From: Algoriphagus iocasae
Lineage (GTDB): Bacteria > Bacteroidota > Bacteroidia > Cytophagales > Cyclobacteriaceae
Direction: 5' to 3'
Assembly: GCF_014206875.1 (NCBI RefSeq)
Contig: NZ_JACIJO010000005.1
Span: 1-64,000, forward strand
Length of the DNA stretch: 64,000 nt
Positions 9,030 to 20,100 of the stretch are shown here, one piece after another. The first letter of the stretch is position 1. Each line of letters begins with the position of its first letter. The notes under the pieces were generated by a model. It did no database searches. It was not told the origin of the DNA and saw only the letters and a list, made by a program, of their open reading frames with translations. The position numbers and the translations under genes are program-made.

Positions 9030-10358
9030 TTGGAAATCTCATTAGACAAGCAATCAGCAAATCAAGCTTTAATTAAAATTAAACTAAACGAAGCAGATTA
9101 TCAACCAAAGGTAGACGCGAAACTGAAGGACTACGCCAAAAAAGCCAACATTAAAGGTTTCAGACCTGGCAAAGCTCCGGTTTCCATGGTGAAAAACATT
9201 TATGGCACCTCTGTCTTGGTAGAAGAAATCAATTCAATTTTAGGTGAGTCTTTAAACAACTACATTAAAGAACAGACTTTTAAAATTCTTGGGGAGCCTC
9301 TTCCTGTAGAAAAAGAAAATGACTCCATCGACTGGAAGACTCAAAAGGAATTTGATTTTGAATACAAAATTGGATTTGTAGAAGGAATTTCTGTTGCTCT
9401 TGACAAGAAGTTTAAGGGAACAAAATATGCGATTAAGGTAGACGATAAATTGGTTGAAGAAACCATCGAAAACTTGAAGGCACAATCCGGAAAAAGCACT
9501 AATCCTGAAGTAAGCGAAGCTGGTGACCACATTTATGGTGACTTGACTGCAAAAGAAAGTGGTTTCACAAAGACACTTTCTTTGGACTTGACTAAAATCA
9601 CTAAGAAACTAGCAGGTAAATTCACAGGTATCAGCAAAGATGCTGTTGTAGAATTCGAATCAAAAGACGTGAAGAAAGCACAGTGGGAAGAAGCTTTTGG
9701 AATGACTGAAGAAGAAGTTGAATCTGCACAAGGCGAACTTACTTTCACAGTTAAGAATATCAATAGAACAGAAGCAGCTGAATTAAATCAGGAGTTTTTT
9801 GATAAAGTCTTCGGACCAGGAGTTGTAAGTACAGAAGAGGAGTTTGTTGCGAAAGTAAAAGAAACCCTTCAGGGAAATTATGACAAAGAGTCAAAAGTAT
9901 TCACTGAGGAAGAATTGAAGAAAGCGATCACTGAATCTGCAAAAATTGATTTGCCAGACGCCTTCTTGAAGGAATGGTTGATTCGTGCAAATGAAGGTAA
10001 AGTGACTGAAGAAGATGTAGAGAAAGAATACCCTATCTATGCTAAGCAGTTGATCTGGTCATTGATTTCTAATCATTTGGCTACTGAAAATAAAATTCAG
10101 GCAGAACATGAAGATGTAATTGCTAAAACCAAAGAGATGATCCGTGAGCAGTTTGCTTCTTCTGGATTAGGATCTCAAATGGAAGAGAGCATGGACATGT
10201 TTGTTGACAATTACCTAAAAGGTGAAGAAGGACAAAATTACATGAACATGTTGACATCTGTTCAAAACGATAAAGTTTTGGCATATGTGCAGGAAAACAT
10301 TGATTTGAAAGAAAAGGAAATAACGATCGACGAGTTCAAGGAACTTTTAGAAAAGTAA
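9030..10358 (+). CDS. tig: Trigger factor
   Basis: Ribosome-associated chaperone that shields nascent chains at the exit tunnel. It has 442 residues, the usual length. The N-terminal ribosome-binding domain carries the signature IKGFRPGKAP (about residues 41-50), the counterpart of the E. coli GFRxGKVP loop. The PPIase-like middle region (about 155-240) is divergent, as in other Bacteroidota, and the C-terminal chaperone arms follow. The start is TTG at 9030: the sequence MEISLDKQSANQALIKIKL matches the family N-terminus and no in-frame ATG lies between the tRNA terminator and this codon. It is followed by its own terminator and then clpP-clpX. Confidence 0.95.
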   Translation: MEISLDKQSANQALIKIKLNEADYQPKVDAKLKDYAKKANIKGFRPGKAPVSMVKNIYGTSVLVEEINSILGESLNNYIKEQTFKILGEPLPVEKENDSIDWKTQKEFDFEYKIGFVEGISVALDKKFKGTKYAIKVDDKLVEETIENLKAQSGKSTNPEVSEAGDHIYGDLTAKESGFTKTLSLDLTKITKKLAGKFTGISKDAVVEFESKDVKKAQWEEAFGMTEEEVESAQGELTFTVKNINRTEAAELNQEFFDKVFGPGVVSTEEEFVAKVKETLQGNYDKESKVFTEEELKKAITESAKIDLPDAFLKEWLIRANEGKVTEEDVEKEYPIYAKQLIWSLISNHLATENKIQAEHEDVIAKTKEMIREQFASSGLGSQMEESMDMFVDNYLKGEEGQNYMNMLTSVQNDKVLAYVQENIDLKEKEITIDEFKELLEK

Positions 10359-10380
10359 TTCGCTTATTGCTATCATAAAA

Positions 10381-10405
10381 AAGTCCTTATTTAAGGGCTT
10401 TTTTT
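10381..10405 (+). terminator. Terminator after tig
   Basis: AAGTCCTT (10381-10388) pairs with AAGGGCTT (10393-10400, one G-T pair) and is followed by five or more T. It separates tig from clpP. Confidence 0.75.
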
Positions 10406-10412
10406 ATTTTTG
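10405..10412 (+). promoter_or_regulatory. Probable -7 element of clpP promoter
   Basis: TATTTTTG fits TAnnTTTG and lies 21 bases before the clpP ATG. It overlaps the T tract of the tig terminator. The -33 element is not recognisable, so this is tentative. Confidence 0.45.
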
Positions 10413-10433
10413 TTTACCACAACAAACTCGAAC

Positions 10434-11105
10434 ATGATCAATAAAGAAGAATTCAGAAAGTACGCCATTCATAATCAAGGTGTAAGCGGTACTGCATTTG
10501 ACCAATACACGCAGCATATTGAAAACATGACTCGATCAGTTATCGAGGAGCGCCCACAAAATTTCCGTGAAATCGATGTCTTTTCAAGACTTATCATGGA
10601 CAGAATTATTTTCCTGGGTACAGGGATTGACGACCATATTGCAAACATCATTGTTGCACAGCTTTTATTCTTGGAATCAGTAGATTCTAAAAAAGATGTT
10701 TTGCTTTATGTAAACAGTCCAGGAGGCTCAGTGACCGCTGGTTTAGGTATTTATGACACGATGCAGTACATTGGTCCTGACGTAGCGACTATCTGTACAG
10801 GTATAGCTGCATCTATGGGTGCTGTATTGTTAGCTGGTGGTGCCAAAGACAAAAGATCTGCATTGAAGCACTCTAGAGTAATGATTCACCAACCATCTGG
10901 TGGCATGCAAGGACAGTCTAGAGATATGGAGATTTCCTTGAAATTAATCCTATCCATGAGACAGGAATTATATCAGATTTTGGCTAATCATACCGGTAAA
11001 ACTTTTGAAGAAATCGAAAGAGACTCTGATAGAGATTATTGGTTAAAAGCTCCAGAGGCTAAAGAATATGGCCTAATTGACGAAGTATTAGTAAAAAAAC
11101 CTTAA
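10434..11105 (+). CDS. clpP: ATP-dependent Clp protease proteolytic subunit
   Basis: The serine peptidase that forms the ClpXP degradation chamber. From ATG 10434 it has 223 residues. The catalytic triad is Ser127 (GIAASMGA), His152 (MIHQPSGG) and Asp201 ([11 protein letters not shown]); the spacings of 25 and 49 residues equal those of E. coli ClpP. An upstream TTG at 10410 would extend the frame but falls inside the promoter element, so the ATG beginning [10 protein letters not shown] is preferred. clpX follows after 3 bp, so they form an operon. Confidence 0.98.
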   Translation: MINKEEFRKYAIHNQGVSGTAFDQYTQHIENMTRSVIEERPQNFREIDVFSRLIMDRIIFLGTGIDDHIANIIVAQLLFLESVDSKKDVLLYVNSPGGSVTAGLGIYDTMQYIGPDVATICTGIAASMGAVLLAGGAKDKRSALKHSRVMIHQPSGGMQGQSRDMEISLKLILSMRQELYQILANHTGKTFEEIERDSDRDYWLKAPEAKEYGLIDEVLVKKP

Positions 11106-11108
11106 GTA

Positions 11109-12335
11109 ATGGCTCAAGTTACCTGCTCTTTTTGCGGTAGAAATAAAAAGGATGTCGATCTGATGGTATCGGGCATTTCTGCTCATATCTGTAATTTCTG
11201 CATCGATCAAGCGCATTTGATCCTTGGTGAGGAAGAAAAAACCAAGAAATCAGATGACGCGAAACCTAAATTCAAATTAAAGAAACCAAAAGAGCTGACT
11301 TCTTTTCTTGATCAATTTGTAATTGGTCAGGATGAAGCAAAAAAAGTACTGACTGTAGCGGTTTATAATCATTACAAAAGACTTTCTCAGAAAGATGAAA
11401 AAGATGATGTAAAGATTGAAAAATCTAACATTATCATGGTTGGTGACACCGGAACCGGTAAAACTTACTTGGCAAAAACTCTTGCCAAAATTCTCGAAGT
11501 TCCATTTTGTATTGCCGATGCAACAGTTCTAACTGAAGCTGGATACGTAGGTGAAGATGTAGAAAGTATCTTAACCAGATTACTACAAGCTGCCGATTAT
11601 AATGTTGAAGCAGCTGAAAGAGGGATTGTTTACATTGATGAACTGGATAAAATCTCCAGAAAATCTGATAATCCATCCATCACGCGTGATGTCAGTGGAG
11701 AAGGTGTACAGCAAGCAATGTTGAAACTTTTGGAAGGAACTATTGTGAATGTCCCTCCGCAAGGTGGTAGAAAGCATCCTGACCAGAAAATGATAGCTGT
11801 CAATACTGAAAACATCCTATTTATCTGCGGCGGAGCTTTTGATGGAATCGCAAGACATATTGGGAAAAGATTGAATACTCAGCCAATGGGATTTGGTAAA
11901 ACCAATGCAGGCCCAACAGCAGATCGTGAAAACCTACTTCAGTATGTGACTGCACAGGATTTGAAGGCTTTTGGTTTAATTCCAGAATTGATTGGTAGAC
12001 TTCCGGTGTTGACGCACTTAGATCCTTTGCACAAGGATTCGTTGAAGAGAATTCTGACTGAGCCGAAAAATGCTTTGGTGAAACAGTATTCAAAGCTTCT
12101 AGCAATGGAAGGTGTCAATATTGTATTTGAGGAAAGTGCAATTGAATTCATCGTTGACAAAGCAGTGGAATACAATCTTGGAGCAAGAGGGTTGAGATCA
12201 ATTTGCGAAGCTATCATCACTGATGCGATGTACGAAATCCCATCTGATGATTCCATCAAAGAATTGATCATTGACGCGAAGTATGCTCAAGCCAAATTTG
12301 ATAAGTCTAAATTCAAGAGACTACAAGTAGCTTAA
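11109..12335 (+). CDS. clpX: ATP-dependent Clp protease ATP-binding subunit ClpX
   Basis: The AAA+ unfoldase that feeds substrates to ClpP. 408 residues. The N-terminal zinc-binding domain has Cys6, Cys9, Cys28 and Cys31. Walker A is GDTGTGKT (112-119) and Walker B is IVYIDELD (Asp177-Glu178). A conserved RHIGKRL segment and the C-terminal sensor-2 motif GARGLRSI are also present. It begins 3 bp after clpP and ends the operon at a terminator. Confidence 0.98.
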   Translation: MAQVTCSFCGRNKKDVDLMVSGISAHICNFCIDQAHLILGEEEKTKKSDDAKPKFKLKKPKELTSFLDQFVIGQDEAKKVLTVAVYNHYKRLSQKDEKDDVKIEKSNIIMVGDTGTGKTYLAKTLAKILEVPFCIADATVLTEAGYVGEDVESILTRLLQAADYNVEAAERGIVYIDELDKISRKSDNPSITRDVSGEGVQQAMLKLLEGTIVNVPPQGGRKHPDQKMIAVNTENILFICGGAFDGIARHIGKRLNTQPMGFGKTNAGPTADRENLLQYVTAQDLKAFGLIPELIGRLPVLTHLDPLHKDSLKRILTEPKNALVKQYSKLLAMEGVNIVFEESAIEFIVDKAVEYNLGARGLRSICEAIITDAMYEIPSDDSIKELIIDAKYAQAKFDKSKFKRLQVA

Positions 12336-12356
12336 ACTACACTACTTAAATTAGAG

Positions 12357-12394
12357 ATAGCTCGGCAAATTCATTTTTGTCGAGCTATTTTTTT
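12357..12394 (+). terminator. Terminator after clpX
   Basis: ATAGCTCG (12357-12364) pairs with CGAGCTAT (12381-12388), extended by a weaker inner stem, and is followed by seven T. Its T tract overlaps the 3' end of the convergent glycosidase gene. Confidence 0.85.
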
Positions 12395-13905
12395 AATGAA
12401 AACACTAAAGTCAAAATTGACTTTTCAGGAAAAGTCAGGTTTTTTAAATCAATTAGCTTAGGTTCTAAAGATGAATTCTCATTGGTCAAATAGCCTTTCA
12501 CAATCTGAAATTGATCAGGAAGTTGGTTTAATTGAATTTCTTTAGGTTGATTTTCAGGGTTTATTAAAACAATCACCATTTCCTCTTGATCAGAAGATAG
12601 ATAGGCCGAGGCATTAATTTTTTCTTCATTTGGACTCGATGACTTTAGAGCAATTCTTTGAAATCCTGGACGAATAAATCTGCTAAAATTACCCAAAGCC
12701 CATAACATTTTGCTTTCATAAAAGTCACCGTTCGTCTTATTCTTATCGATATAAATCAATCCATCCTTGTAATCATATGGAGAAACAGCCAACCACCAAT
12801 TCCAGGCCGAAGCGTTGGCAACTGATAAATCCTGATGAATCACTCTCGCCACATACAATGCGGCATCCATTCCCAAGTCTCTTTTCCCGCCATTAATCTC
12901 ACCTTCATTCCCGCCTAATATGCAATATTCCGTCATCCAATAGCTAAGCGCTGGAAACCTCTTGACTTCTTCATGAAGTCTTTGCCTCATGGCAACAGAA
13001 GTATTGGATGGACTAGTTGTGAAGTAGCTATGGGCAGAAATTACTTTGGAGACGTGGTTTAAATCGCCCAGATAATTTGGAGAAGAAGGGGCAAAAAACT
13101 CTTGAATTTGATTTCCCCTTTTTGGTTTATCTGATAGTTCAAATAAATAGTTGATTTTACCAGCTTCTGCGACATCTATTTTAACCTTGATTTTTTCATT
13201 TTCGAAGGAAGAATTCAAGGCACGAACAAGCATGGCCACTTCTTGATTGGTATAAGGATTTCCTTCCTGTCCACCATCTTTCCAGTCCCATTGAGGTTCA
13301 TTGACAGGGCTAAAATATTCAGGATTGAGGGAGTGCTTTCCAAGCTCTTTAAAAACCTGAGAAACATAATCAGCAAAAGCATCTACATTTTCATCGGGCA
13401 AATTCGAGTTACCATCCGAAGAATAACCTTTCTCATTTTTAGTCAAATGAACCGGAGGACTATTTGAAAACAAAAGGAGCTTTTCTACTCCGTGCTCCTT
13501 TGCTGCATTAGCAAACCAAAGTTGTCCATCAATTTCAGGAAGGTTTAGAGATCCATCCGCCTTCAAAAATGAGCTTGCCCTTCTCCATTCATCTTTAATT
13601 CCACTTTCTGAACCTTGAGCTGCAGCCCCTGCTCCCAAATTCATTCTCCACATCGAAAGCCCAATTCCTAGTGGCTTACCGTGGCTCATCTCTTTACTAA
13701 AGAGAAGTTTCGCAATCGCCTTTTTCTTCACTTCCGGCCAATTTCCAACAAACTGAATAGACCAAGCATCAGATGCTCCGAAATGGTCAATTATTTGATA
13801 TTTGGTTTCAGTATCTATCGATAAGATTAACTTCTCAGATTCTTGAGCAAATCCATAAAAAATGAAACAGTAGGAAAAACAAAGGGAGAATATCAGTTTC
13901 TTCAT
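12385..13905 (-). CDS. Glycoside hydrolase family 30-like secreted enzyme
   Basis: A 506-residue exported (beta/alpha)8 glycosidase resembling GH30 enzymes of the endo-beta-1,6-galactanase type. A signal peptide (about 21 residues, ending GFAQ) comes first when the ATG at 13905 is used. The expected acid/base Glu203 sits in SPVNEPQWDW and the nucleophile Glu326 in WMTEYCILGG, at the ends of strands 4 and 7. The C-terminal ~90 residues form the beta-sandwich typical of the family. The substrate is not decidable; beta-1,6-galactan or glucan are options. The gene lies 59 bp downstream of lpxB and may share its transcript. Confidence 0.82.
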   Translation of the reverse strand: MKKLIFSLCFSYCFIFYGFAQESEKLILSIDTETKYQIIDHFGASDAWSIQFVGNWPEVKKKAIAKLLFSKEMSHGKPLGIGLSMWRMNLGAGAAAQGSESGIKDEWRRASSFLKADGSLNLPEIDGQLWFANAAKEHGVEKLLLFSNSPPVHLTKNEKGYSSDGNSNLPDENVDAFADYVSQVFKELGKHSLNPEYFSPVNEPQWDWKDGGQEGNPYTNQEVAMLVRALNSSFENEKIKVKIDVAEAGKINYLFELSDKPKRGNQIQEFFAPSSPNYLGDLNHVSKVISAHSYFTTSPSNTSVAMRQRLHEEVKRFPALSYWMTEYCILGGNEGEINGGKRDLGMDAALYVARVIHQDLSVANASAWNWWLAVSPYDYKDGLIYIDKNKTNGDFYESKMLWALGNFSRFIRPGFQRIALKSSSPNEEKINASAYLSSDQEEMVIVLINPENQPKEIQLNQLPDQFQIVKGYLTNENSSLEPKLIDLKNLTFPEKSILTLVFSLKK

Positions 13906-13964
13906 GAGGTAAAAATTGAACATCTAGGTTATGTAGGATGTCAAATTTAGAAATCATGAACAGA

Positions 13965-15086
13965 CTATACTTGTAAAGACTGGAAAATTAACTTCGCAGT
14001 ATTTTCAGAAGCACTTTCATTGCCAAGCTTCTCTTTAATCTTGTCATATCCTTGGAGCATGTACCCTTTATATACTTGATTAGAGAGGATCTGCTGAAGT
14101 TCAGATTGTAAGTTCTGGACAGAAAAATCATCTTGGATCAGTTCTTTCACCACAAGCTCTTCTGCGATCAGATTCGGAAGGGAGATAAAAGGAACTCGGA
14201 TTAAATTCTTTGCAATAGCATAAGAAACGGAGCTAGTCCTATATACCACTACTTGGGGGACACGAAAAATTGCAGTCTCCAAAGTAGCCGTACCAGAAGT
14301 TATGACAGCGGCCACGGCATGAGATAAAAGATCATAGGTCTGATCGAATATCACTTTAATTCCGGAATCCAGCCCTTTTTGGTAAATACCTTCTCCCATA
14401 TCGCCCACTCCAGCTATGACAAATTGGGCATTTGGAAATACTTTTACCAAATCCACCATTCTATCTAACATTGCATTGATTTCTTGCTTTCTACTTCCTG
14501 GGAGTAAAGCAATGATAGGCTGATAATTCAGTTCATTCTTTTGAAAGAAAAACTGGTGTGGAGTAAACTTCTTTATCTCATCAAAAAGAGGATTTCCCAC
14601 ATAATTGACTTTCAGGTCATATTTTTCAAAAAACTCAACCTCAAAGGGTAGGATAGAATAAATATGATCTGTAAAAGCTTTTAATTTCAAAGCTCTTTTT
14701 TGATTCCAAGCCCAAACTTTTGGAGGAATATAATAATGGACGGGTATATTATTTTCCTTAGCAAAAGCTGCAATTTTCATATTGAATCCACCGTAATCCA
14801 CTAGGATAATCGCATCTGGTTTAAAAGAAAGCAGATCCTTCTTAACCAGCTTCAGGTATTTCAATACTTTCCGAAAGCCCAAGACAACTTCTAAAAAGCC
14901 CATCAAAGCAACTTCAGAATAATCTACAGCAAGCTCCACTCCTGCTTTTTGGGAGTAGCTCCCTCCCATTCCTCTGAATTGCAAGTCAGGCTGAATTCCT
15001 AATAAAGCAGAGACCAGATTGGACGCATGAAGATCTCCTGAACGCTCGCCTGAGATGATATATATTTTCTTTCTGCCTTGGGTCAT
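13965..15086 (-). CDS. lpxB: Lipid-A-disaccharide synthase
   Basis: Glycosyltransferase family 19 enzyme joining UDP-2,3-diacylglucosamine and lipid X into lipid A disaccharide at the inner membrane. 373 residues, normal length. Conserved pieces include SGERSGDLHASNLV at the N-terminus, FRGMGG, LVDYGGFNMKIA, YYIPPKVWAWNQKR, the LLPGSRKQEI loop and TSGTATLETAI near the C-terminus. It follows queD by 81 bp, a gap holding a terminator-like hairpin. Confidence 0.97.
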   Translation of the reverse strand: MTQGRKKIYIISGERSGDLHASNLVSALLGIQPDLQFRGMGGSYSQKAGVELAVDYSEVALMGFLEVVLGFRKVLKYLKLVKKDLLSFKPDAIILVDYGGFNMKIAAFAKENNIPVHYYIPPKVWAWNQKRALKLKAFTDHIYSILPFEVEFFEKYDLKVNYVGNPLFDEIKKFTPHQFFFQKNELNYQPIIALLPGSRKQEINAMLDRMVDLVKVFPNAQFVIAGVGDMGEGIYQKGLDSGIKVIFDQTYDLLSHAVAAVITSGTATLETAIFRVPQVVVYRTSSVSYAIAKNLIRVPFISLPNLIAEELVVKELIQDDFSVQNLQSELQQILSNQVYKGYMLQGYDKIKEKLGNESASENTAKLIFQSLQV

Positions 15087-15102
15087 TTCATCAATAAACT
15101 AA

Positions 15103-15138
15103 TGCTAAAAAAAGAAAAGTAGGCTAATTTAACCTACT
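15103..15138 (-). terminator. Terminator after queD
   Basis: On the minus strand AGTAGG (15138-15133) and CCTACT (15123-15118) form a short stem followed by a T-rich tract (TTTTCTTTTTTT). It is a modest terminator between queD and lpxB. Confidence 0.55.
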
Positions 15139-15167
15139 CTCCATTTCTATACTTATCTAAAATAAAA

Positions 15168-15587
15168 TCAATCTCCGTAATATTCCACAAAATTTCTTGG
15201 GGTTTCGTATAGAGTCAATTTATGCAAGCCTCCTTGATTGGTGATTTCTTTGACAGCAGGCTCAAGAATTTTCCAGAATTCCATGACTAGGTTTTCACAA
15301 CTAGCCAATTTGCCTTCCATAAAATCAACGTCGATATTCAGGTTTTTATGGTCTACTTTTTCGATCACTAAATTTCTGATAATCGTACTTAGTTTTTTCA
15401 AATCAACTACAAATCCTGTCTCAGGATCCGGAGTTCCTTTGACCATAACGATCAATTCAAAATTATGGCCATGCCAATTCACATTTGCGCATGGGCCAAA
15501 GACTTCCACATTTTTCTCATCAGTCCACTTTGGGTTCCACAATTTGTGGGCTGCATTAAAGTGTTCTTTTCGACAAACGTAAATCAT
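15168..15587 (-). CDS. queD: 6-carboxytetrahydropterin synthase
   Basis: Converts dihydroneopterin triphosphate to 6-carboxy-5,6,7,8-tetrahydropterin, the second step towards preQ0 and queuosine. 139 residues. Zinc ligands His14 (HFNAAH), His39 and His41 (NWHGHN) and the nearby Cys33 are present, and the C-terminal TLYETPRNFVEYYG contains the conserved Glu. The related PTPS enzymes of biopterin synthesis look similar; queE about 8 kb away supports the queuosine assignment. A -7 promoter element lies 20 bases upstream of the ATG. Confidence 0.92.
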   Translation of the reverse strand: MIYVCRKEHFNAAHKLWNPKWTDEKNVEVFGPCANVNWHGHNFELIVMVKGTPDPETGFVVDLKKLSTIIRNLVIEKVDHKNLNIDVDFMEGKLASCENLVMEFWKILEPAVKEITNQGGLHKLTLYETPRNFVEYYGD

Positions 15588-15606
15588 AGCATTCTTAAAT
15601 AGGACG

Positions 15607-15614
15607 CAAAGGTA
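15607..15614 (-). promoter_or_regulatory. -7 promoter element of queD
   Basis: The minus strand reads TACCTTTG, the Bacteroidota -7 element, 20 bases before the queD start. The -33 element is weak. Confidence 0.55.
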
Positions 15615-15657
15615 GCTAAAAGAAAGAAAATATAAGAATTAAGCCCAAGGAAGGCAT

Positions 15658-15703
15658 AAAAAAACCTTCTTGATCAAACTCATATGAATTCAACCAAGAA
15701 GGT
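15658..15703 (-). terminator. Terminator of the susC-susD operon
   Basis: ACCTTCTTG (15664-15672) and CAAGAAGGT (15695-15703) pair perfectly around a 22-base loop. On the minus strand a T6 tract follows. It lies 45 bases after the SusD-like stop. Confidence 0.8.
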
Positions 15704-15748
15704 CTTTTAATACAAGAATCAATTAAAACTGATTCCTAAGAAGGGAGA

Positions 15749-17176
15749 TTATTTAATATCCCACCATAATTTAGTATCCAAACCATCAGCACCTTGACGA
15801 GCTACTGCTTGGTCGTAGTTTTCAGAGTTGATATCTCTTTCAGTAGTTGGATAAGCCTGTCTTACCGGGATCATTTTACTTTCGTTCATTGCATCCACAG
15901 CTGGAGCCAATTCCGGATAGTCAAATCTTCTCCATTCAGCCCAAGCTTCATAACCCTGTAAGAAAAGAGCTACCCATTTTTGAGAAGCAATTCTCTCCAT
16001 TGCCATGCTAGAAGAAAAAGCAACTTCTGGTTGAGCAACATAAGCATCAAAAGCAGCTTGATCGAATACTCCAAATTGTCTGAAAGATGACTCGATTGCC
16101 ATGTTGTAATGCTCTTCAGCACTTTCAGAAATCCAGCCTTTCACAGCAGCTTCAGCTAAAGAGAAGTGGATCTGAGCCATGGTTACAATTGGAAGTTCAG
16201 CATTTTGCTTTCTGTTGAATGTACCTAAGTAAGAAACAGAAGCATTTGTAATACCACCAGCTACAGTGTTAGATACACCATAAGGCATTGGTTCGATATC
16301 ACCAGTGTTTGCTGCTGGATCTGCATAAACTTCCAGTCTTGGATCACCAAGTGGGTTCATGAAATCATACATGGTATCAGAAATTGCATAATCCACACGG
16401 GTCAAATATCTACCATACCAAGGATTCTGATTATTAGCTTCTGCCAAATATGGATACATGAAATCAGCACCTAAAACACCATTAGAATATGCCTCAGTAA
16501 AGTTTGCTTTTGCCATTTCTGGAGCCACATCACTTACACGAAGAGCCATAATCATTCTCAATGAATTAGCGAATTGTCTCCACTTGTTCATATCTCCACT
16601 GAAAAGCAAATCACCTTCAACTCCAGCAGTTTCAAAATTGATTTGATCTGCAGCTTCTTTCAATTCTTTCAAAAGATCTGTGTAGATAAACTCTTGGCTA
16701 TCATAGGAAGGAGAGAAATCTAATTCTCCTTGCAAAGCTTCAGTATAAGGTAGTTCACCCCATCTATCAGTCATTACTCCAAAGAAGTAAGCTCTCAAAA
16801 TTCTAGCAACTGCAATCTGGTTTTCATTGCTACCAGAACTCAAGACATCACCTTTAGTCTCTTCTTCTGTGTTCAATTTGATGATTCTCTGAAGATTCAT
16901 CAAAGGTCCAGTATAGAAACCATTGAAATCAAAGTAAACATCCTGATATCTTGAAGCCTCAGTATATTGCTTTTCAGATAATTGCTGTACATACAATACG
17001 CCGATTGCACTACCGATTACGTCAGATACGCTTCTCTCAGCTCCAGTCAAAAGACCAGAAGTCAAAGGAGAAGAAGGTCTGTTTGGATCAACATTGGTAT
17101 CTCCAAATTCTGAGCAGGCACTGAGCATCAGTGTCCCAGCTACCAAACCTAAAACTGTATTTTTTATATTTCTCAT
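15749..17176 (-). CDS. SusD/RagB-family nutrient-binding lipoprotein
   Basis: A 475-residue surface lipoprotein that captures a nutrient over its SusC partner. The lipobox places the lipidated cysteine at residue 21 (LMLSACSEFG). The body matches the SusD-like_2 type: VDPNRPSSP near the N-terminus, ARILRAYFFGVMTDRWGELPYTEAL in the TPR region, and YEAWAEWRRFDYPEL near the C-terminus. It lies 13 bp after the SusC-like gene. The ligand is unknown; this SusD subtype is often linked to peptides or other non-starch substrates. No glycosidase is in the operon itself. Confidence 0.95.
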   Translation of the reverse strand: MRNIKNTVLGLVAGTLMLSACSEFGDTNVDPNRPSSPLTSGLLTGAERSVSDVIGSAIGVLYVQQLSEKQYTEASRYQDVYFDFNGFYTGPLMNLQRIIKLNTEEETKGDVLSSGSNENQIAVARILRAYFFGVMTDRWGELPYTEALQGELDFSPSYDSQEFIYTDLLKELKEAADQINFETAGVEGDLLFSGDMNKWRQFANSLRMIMALRVSDVAPEMAKANFTEAYSNGVLGADFMYPYLAEANNQNPWYGRYLTRVDYAISDTMYDFMNPLGDPRLEVYADPAANTGDIEPMPYGVSNTVAGGITNASVSYLGTFNRKQNAELPIVTMAQIHFSLAEAAVKGWISESAEEHYNMAIESSFRQFGVFDQAAFDAYVAQPEVAFSSSMAMERIASQKWVALFLQGYEAWAEWRRFDYPELAPAVDAMNESKMIPVRQAYPTTERDINSENYDQAVARQGADGLDTKLWWDIK

Positions 17177-17189
17177 TTTTTAAAATCTA

Positions 17190-20100
17190 TTAAAGTCCAA
17201 TTCTAACGTTGAAACCAAGGGATCTCACGCCTGGCAACTGTCCACTTTCAAAATATGCGTATCCGTTAGCGCCGGAACCGAATTCACTTGGATCAAGTCC
17301 AGGTACGTTAGTATGGATCAACCAAAGGTTTTTAGCAATGAATGCTACGTTTAATGTATGGAAAGGAGTCTTGTTAACTAATTTAGCTGGAAGGCTATAA
17401 CCCAATCTGATTTCTCTCAACTTCACGTAAGAAGCATCATAGATCCAGTTCTCATGTAATCCGAACATTCCAGAGAAATAGTCATAAGCGTCAACATAAA
17501 CTGTTGTAGGAGTTCCATCTTCCAAAGCTCCGTCTACACGAACACCACCACCATCTTCAACAGGATCTCTTAAAGGACTTCCTTTATCATTCAAGCCAGC
17601 AGTTTCTTTACCTAGACCAGAATAAGCATTAAACATTTTAGTAACTGAATAGAATTGACCTCCAGCTTGGAATTCAATAAATGCAGTCAAATCAAAATTC
17701 TTATATCTGAAAGTGTTAGTAAAACCACCAGTTGCAGTTGGAAGGGTTGTTCCTAGATCTTTGTTTCTTTCAATAGCATAAGATCCATCTTCGTTGATGA
17801 TTGGAAGACCATTGTCAGCATATTTGAATCCTGTACCGATCAATGTACCCCACTCTTCACCTACTTTAGCATTGATAGTCATACCCCAGTAAGCTGACTG
17901 AAGCTGTCTGTTATCAAGACCTGCAGCAAGTTCAATCACTTTAGAAGTGTTGTGAGCCAAGTTCAAGCTAACATCCCAAGAGAAATCACGCTTTTGGATA
18001 GGAGTACCTCCGATAGAAAGTTCAACACCTTCTGATCTGATGTTACCTGCGTTAACCAATGCACCAGAGAATCCACTAGATCCAGGTACAGTCAAATTCA
18101 AGATTTGATCTTTGTTATCGTTTCTGTAGAAAGTCAAATCAAAGTTCACTTTACCATTCCAGAATCTCAAATCCACACCAGCTTCATAAGATGAAGAAAG
18201 TGCAGGCTTCAAATTAGGGTTTGCAGCAGTGTTTGGTACTTGTAGGTTCGGGAATGAACCATAAGGAGTAGACACGTTATAAATCTGAGCAATTTCATAA
18301 GGACCGATATCAGATCCTACTTGTGCATAACTTGCTCTTAATTTACCGAAGCTTAGGAAGCTTCCTCCACCTCCCATTAGCTCTGTGAATACAAAGCTGG
18401 AAGTAATAGATGGATACAAGTAGCTATTGTTTGCTTTTGGAAGAGAAGATGACCAGTCATTTCTCAAAGTTGCATCCAAGAAAATAGTGTTTTGGTAACC
18501 CACAGAAACGTTTCCGTATACAGATCTTACTGTTTTAGTGCTCTTATAGCTATCAGTACTTGGTCTATCTACAGAAGCATCGATGTTATAATAATTAGGA
18601 ACTGCAAGACCACCTACTGTACCTTCGTACATAGAGCTATAAAGATTTTTTCTGATGTTACCACCAGCATTTGCAGTTACAGAGAATTCACCGAACATTT
18701 TGTCGTATTGCAACAAGATTTCGTAGTTGTCTTCACGACCAATTCTTTGGCTTACAGAATAGAAATCTAAGTCCAAACCACCAGAAGCGATTCTTTCTTC
18801 AATTTTCTGATTGTAGAAATCAGTTCTCAAGAAACCAGAAACTTTCAATGCATCAGTCAACTTATAGCTAACGTTGAAGTTTCCGTAAACACGATCACGG
18901 CTATCTTCCGGTGCGTTTTCATATGCTTCATAGTAAGGGTTGTTCCAGTAAAGTGGTCTAGACTCTAATGGGCTTCTGATGTTCCAAGATCTGTAAGTTC
19001 CGTCAGGATTTCTGTATTGAGCCAATCTGTCCATGTCGATCTGACGCTGGAACCACTGGTTAAATGAGTTTACAGGGTTACGGCCAGTATATCCAGAAGC
19101 TGGACGACCATGTGCGTTTGTTCCTGTAAAGTTGAAATTCAATCCTACTGACAATTTATCGTTCAATTGCTGAGAACCGTTAAAGCTGACATTGTTTTTA
19201 GACAATTCAGATCCTGGCATTACACCTTTCTGATTGATGTTATTCAAAGAAACTCTGAAGTTTGACAAAGCATCACCTGCTGAGAAAGATACCCCTGTGT
19301 TAGTAGTAACACCTGTATCGAAGAAGTTTCTTACGTTATCTGGCTGAGGAACCAAAGCTCTCAATTCACCGAATTGAGGTCCGTCCAACCAAGAATCCCA
19401 ATGTCTGATCATGGTTCCGTCCATTTTAGGACCCCAAGATTCATCAGCAGCATAGTTCAACATCTTTTGACCGTCAAAGCTAGCCCAAGATTCAGGGTGG
19501 ATGTTTGGATCGTAAGAGAATGTCAATAAATCTTGAGTATATCCACCTGCATATTCATTTTGATACTCAGGAAGTACATATACATTTTCAAGAGTTGTAC
19601 TTTGATTGATTTCGATACCAAGACCTTTTTTCTTGTTACCTTTCTTTGTAGTGATGATGATTACACCATTTGCAGCTCTGTTTCCGTAAAGTGCCGCAGC
19701 TGATGGGCCTTTCAATACAGAAACACTTTCAATATCATCTGGATTGATATCTGCAGCTAAGTTACCGTAGTCACGACCTGCAGCATCGTTATTTGGTGAG
19801 ATTGATGTGTTAGAAATAGGAGTACCATCTACTACGAATAATGGAGAACCTCCACCTAGCGTATTGATACCTCTTAATCTGATATTTTGAGTACCACCGA
19901 TAGCAGCTCCAGAAGAACCGATCACCTGAACACCTGCTACTTTACCAGCTAGGTTACCTACTACGTTAGAATTTCTAGTAGCAGTAAGGTCTTCACCTTT
20001 CACAGACTGGATAGAAGCTCCTACAGATCTATCATCTCTAGACACACCTAATGCAGTAACGATTACTTCATTAAGAGCTTTTACGTCTGGGTCTAAAACA

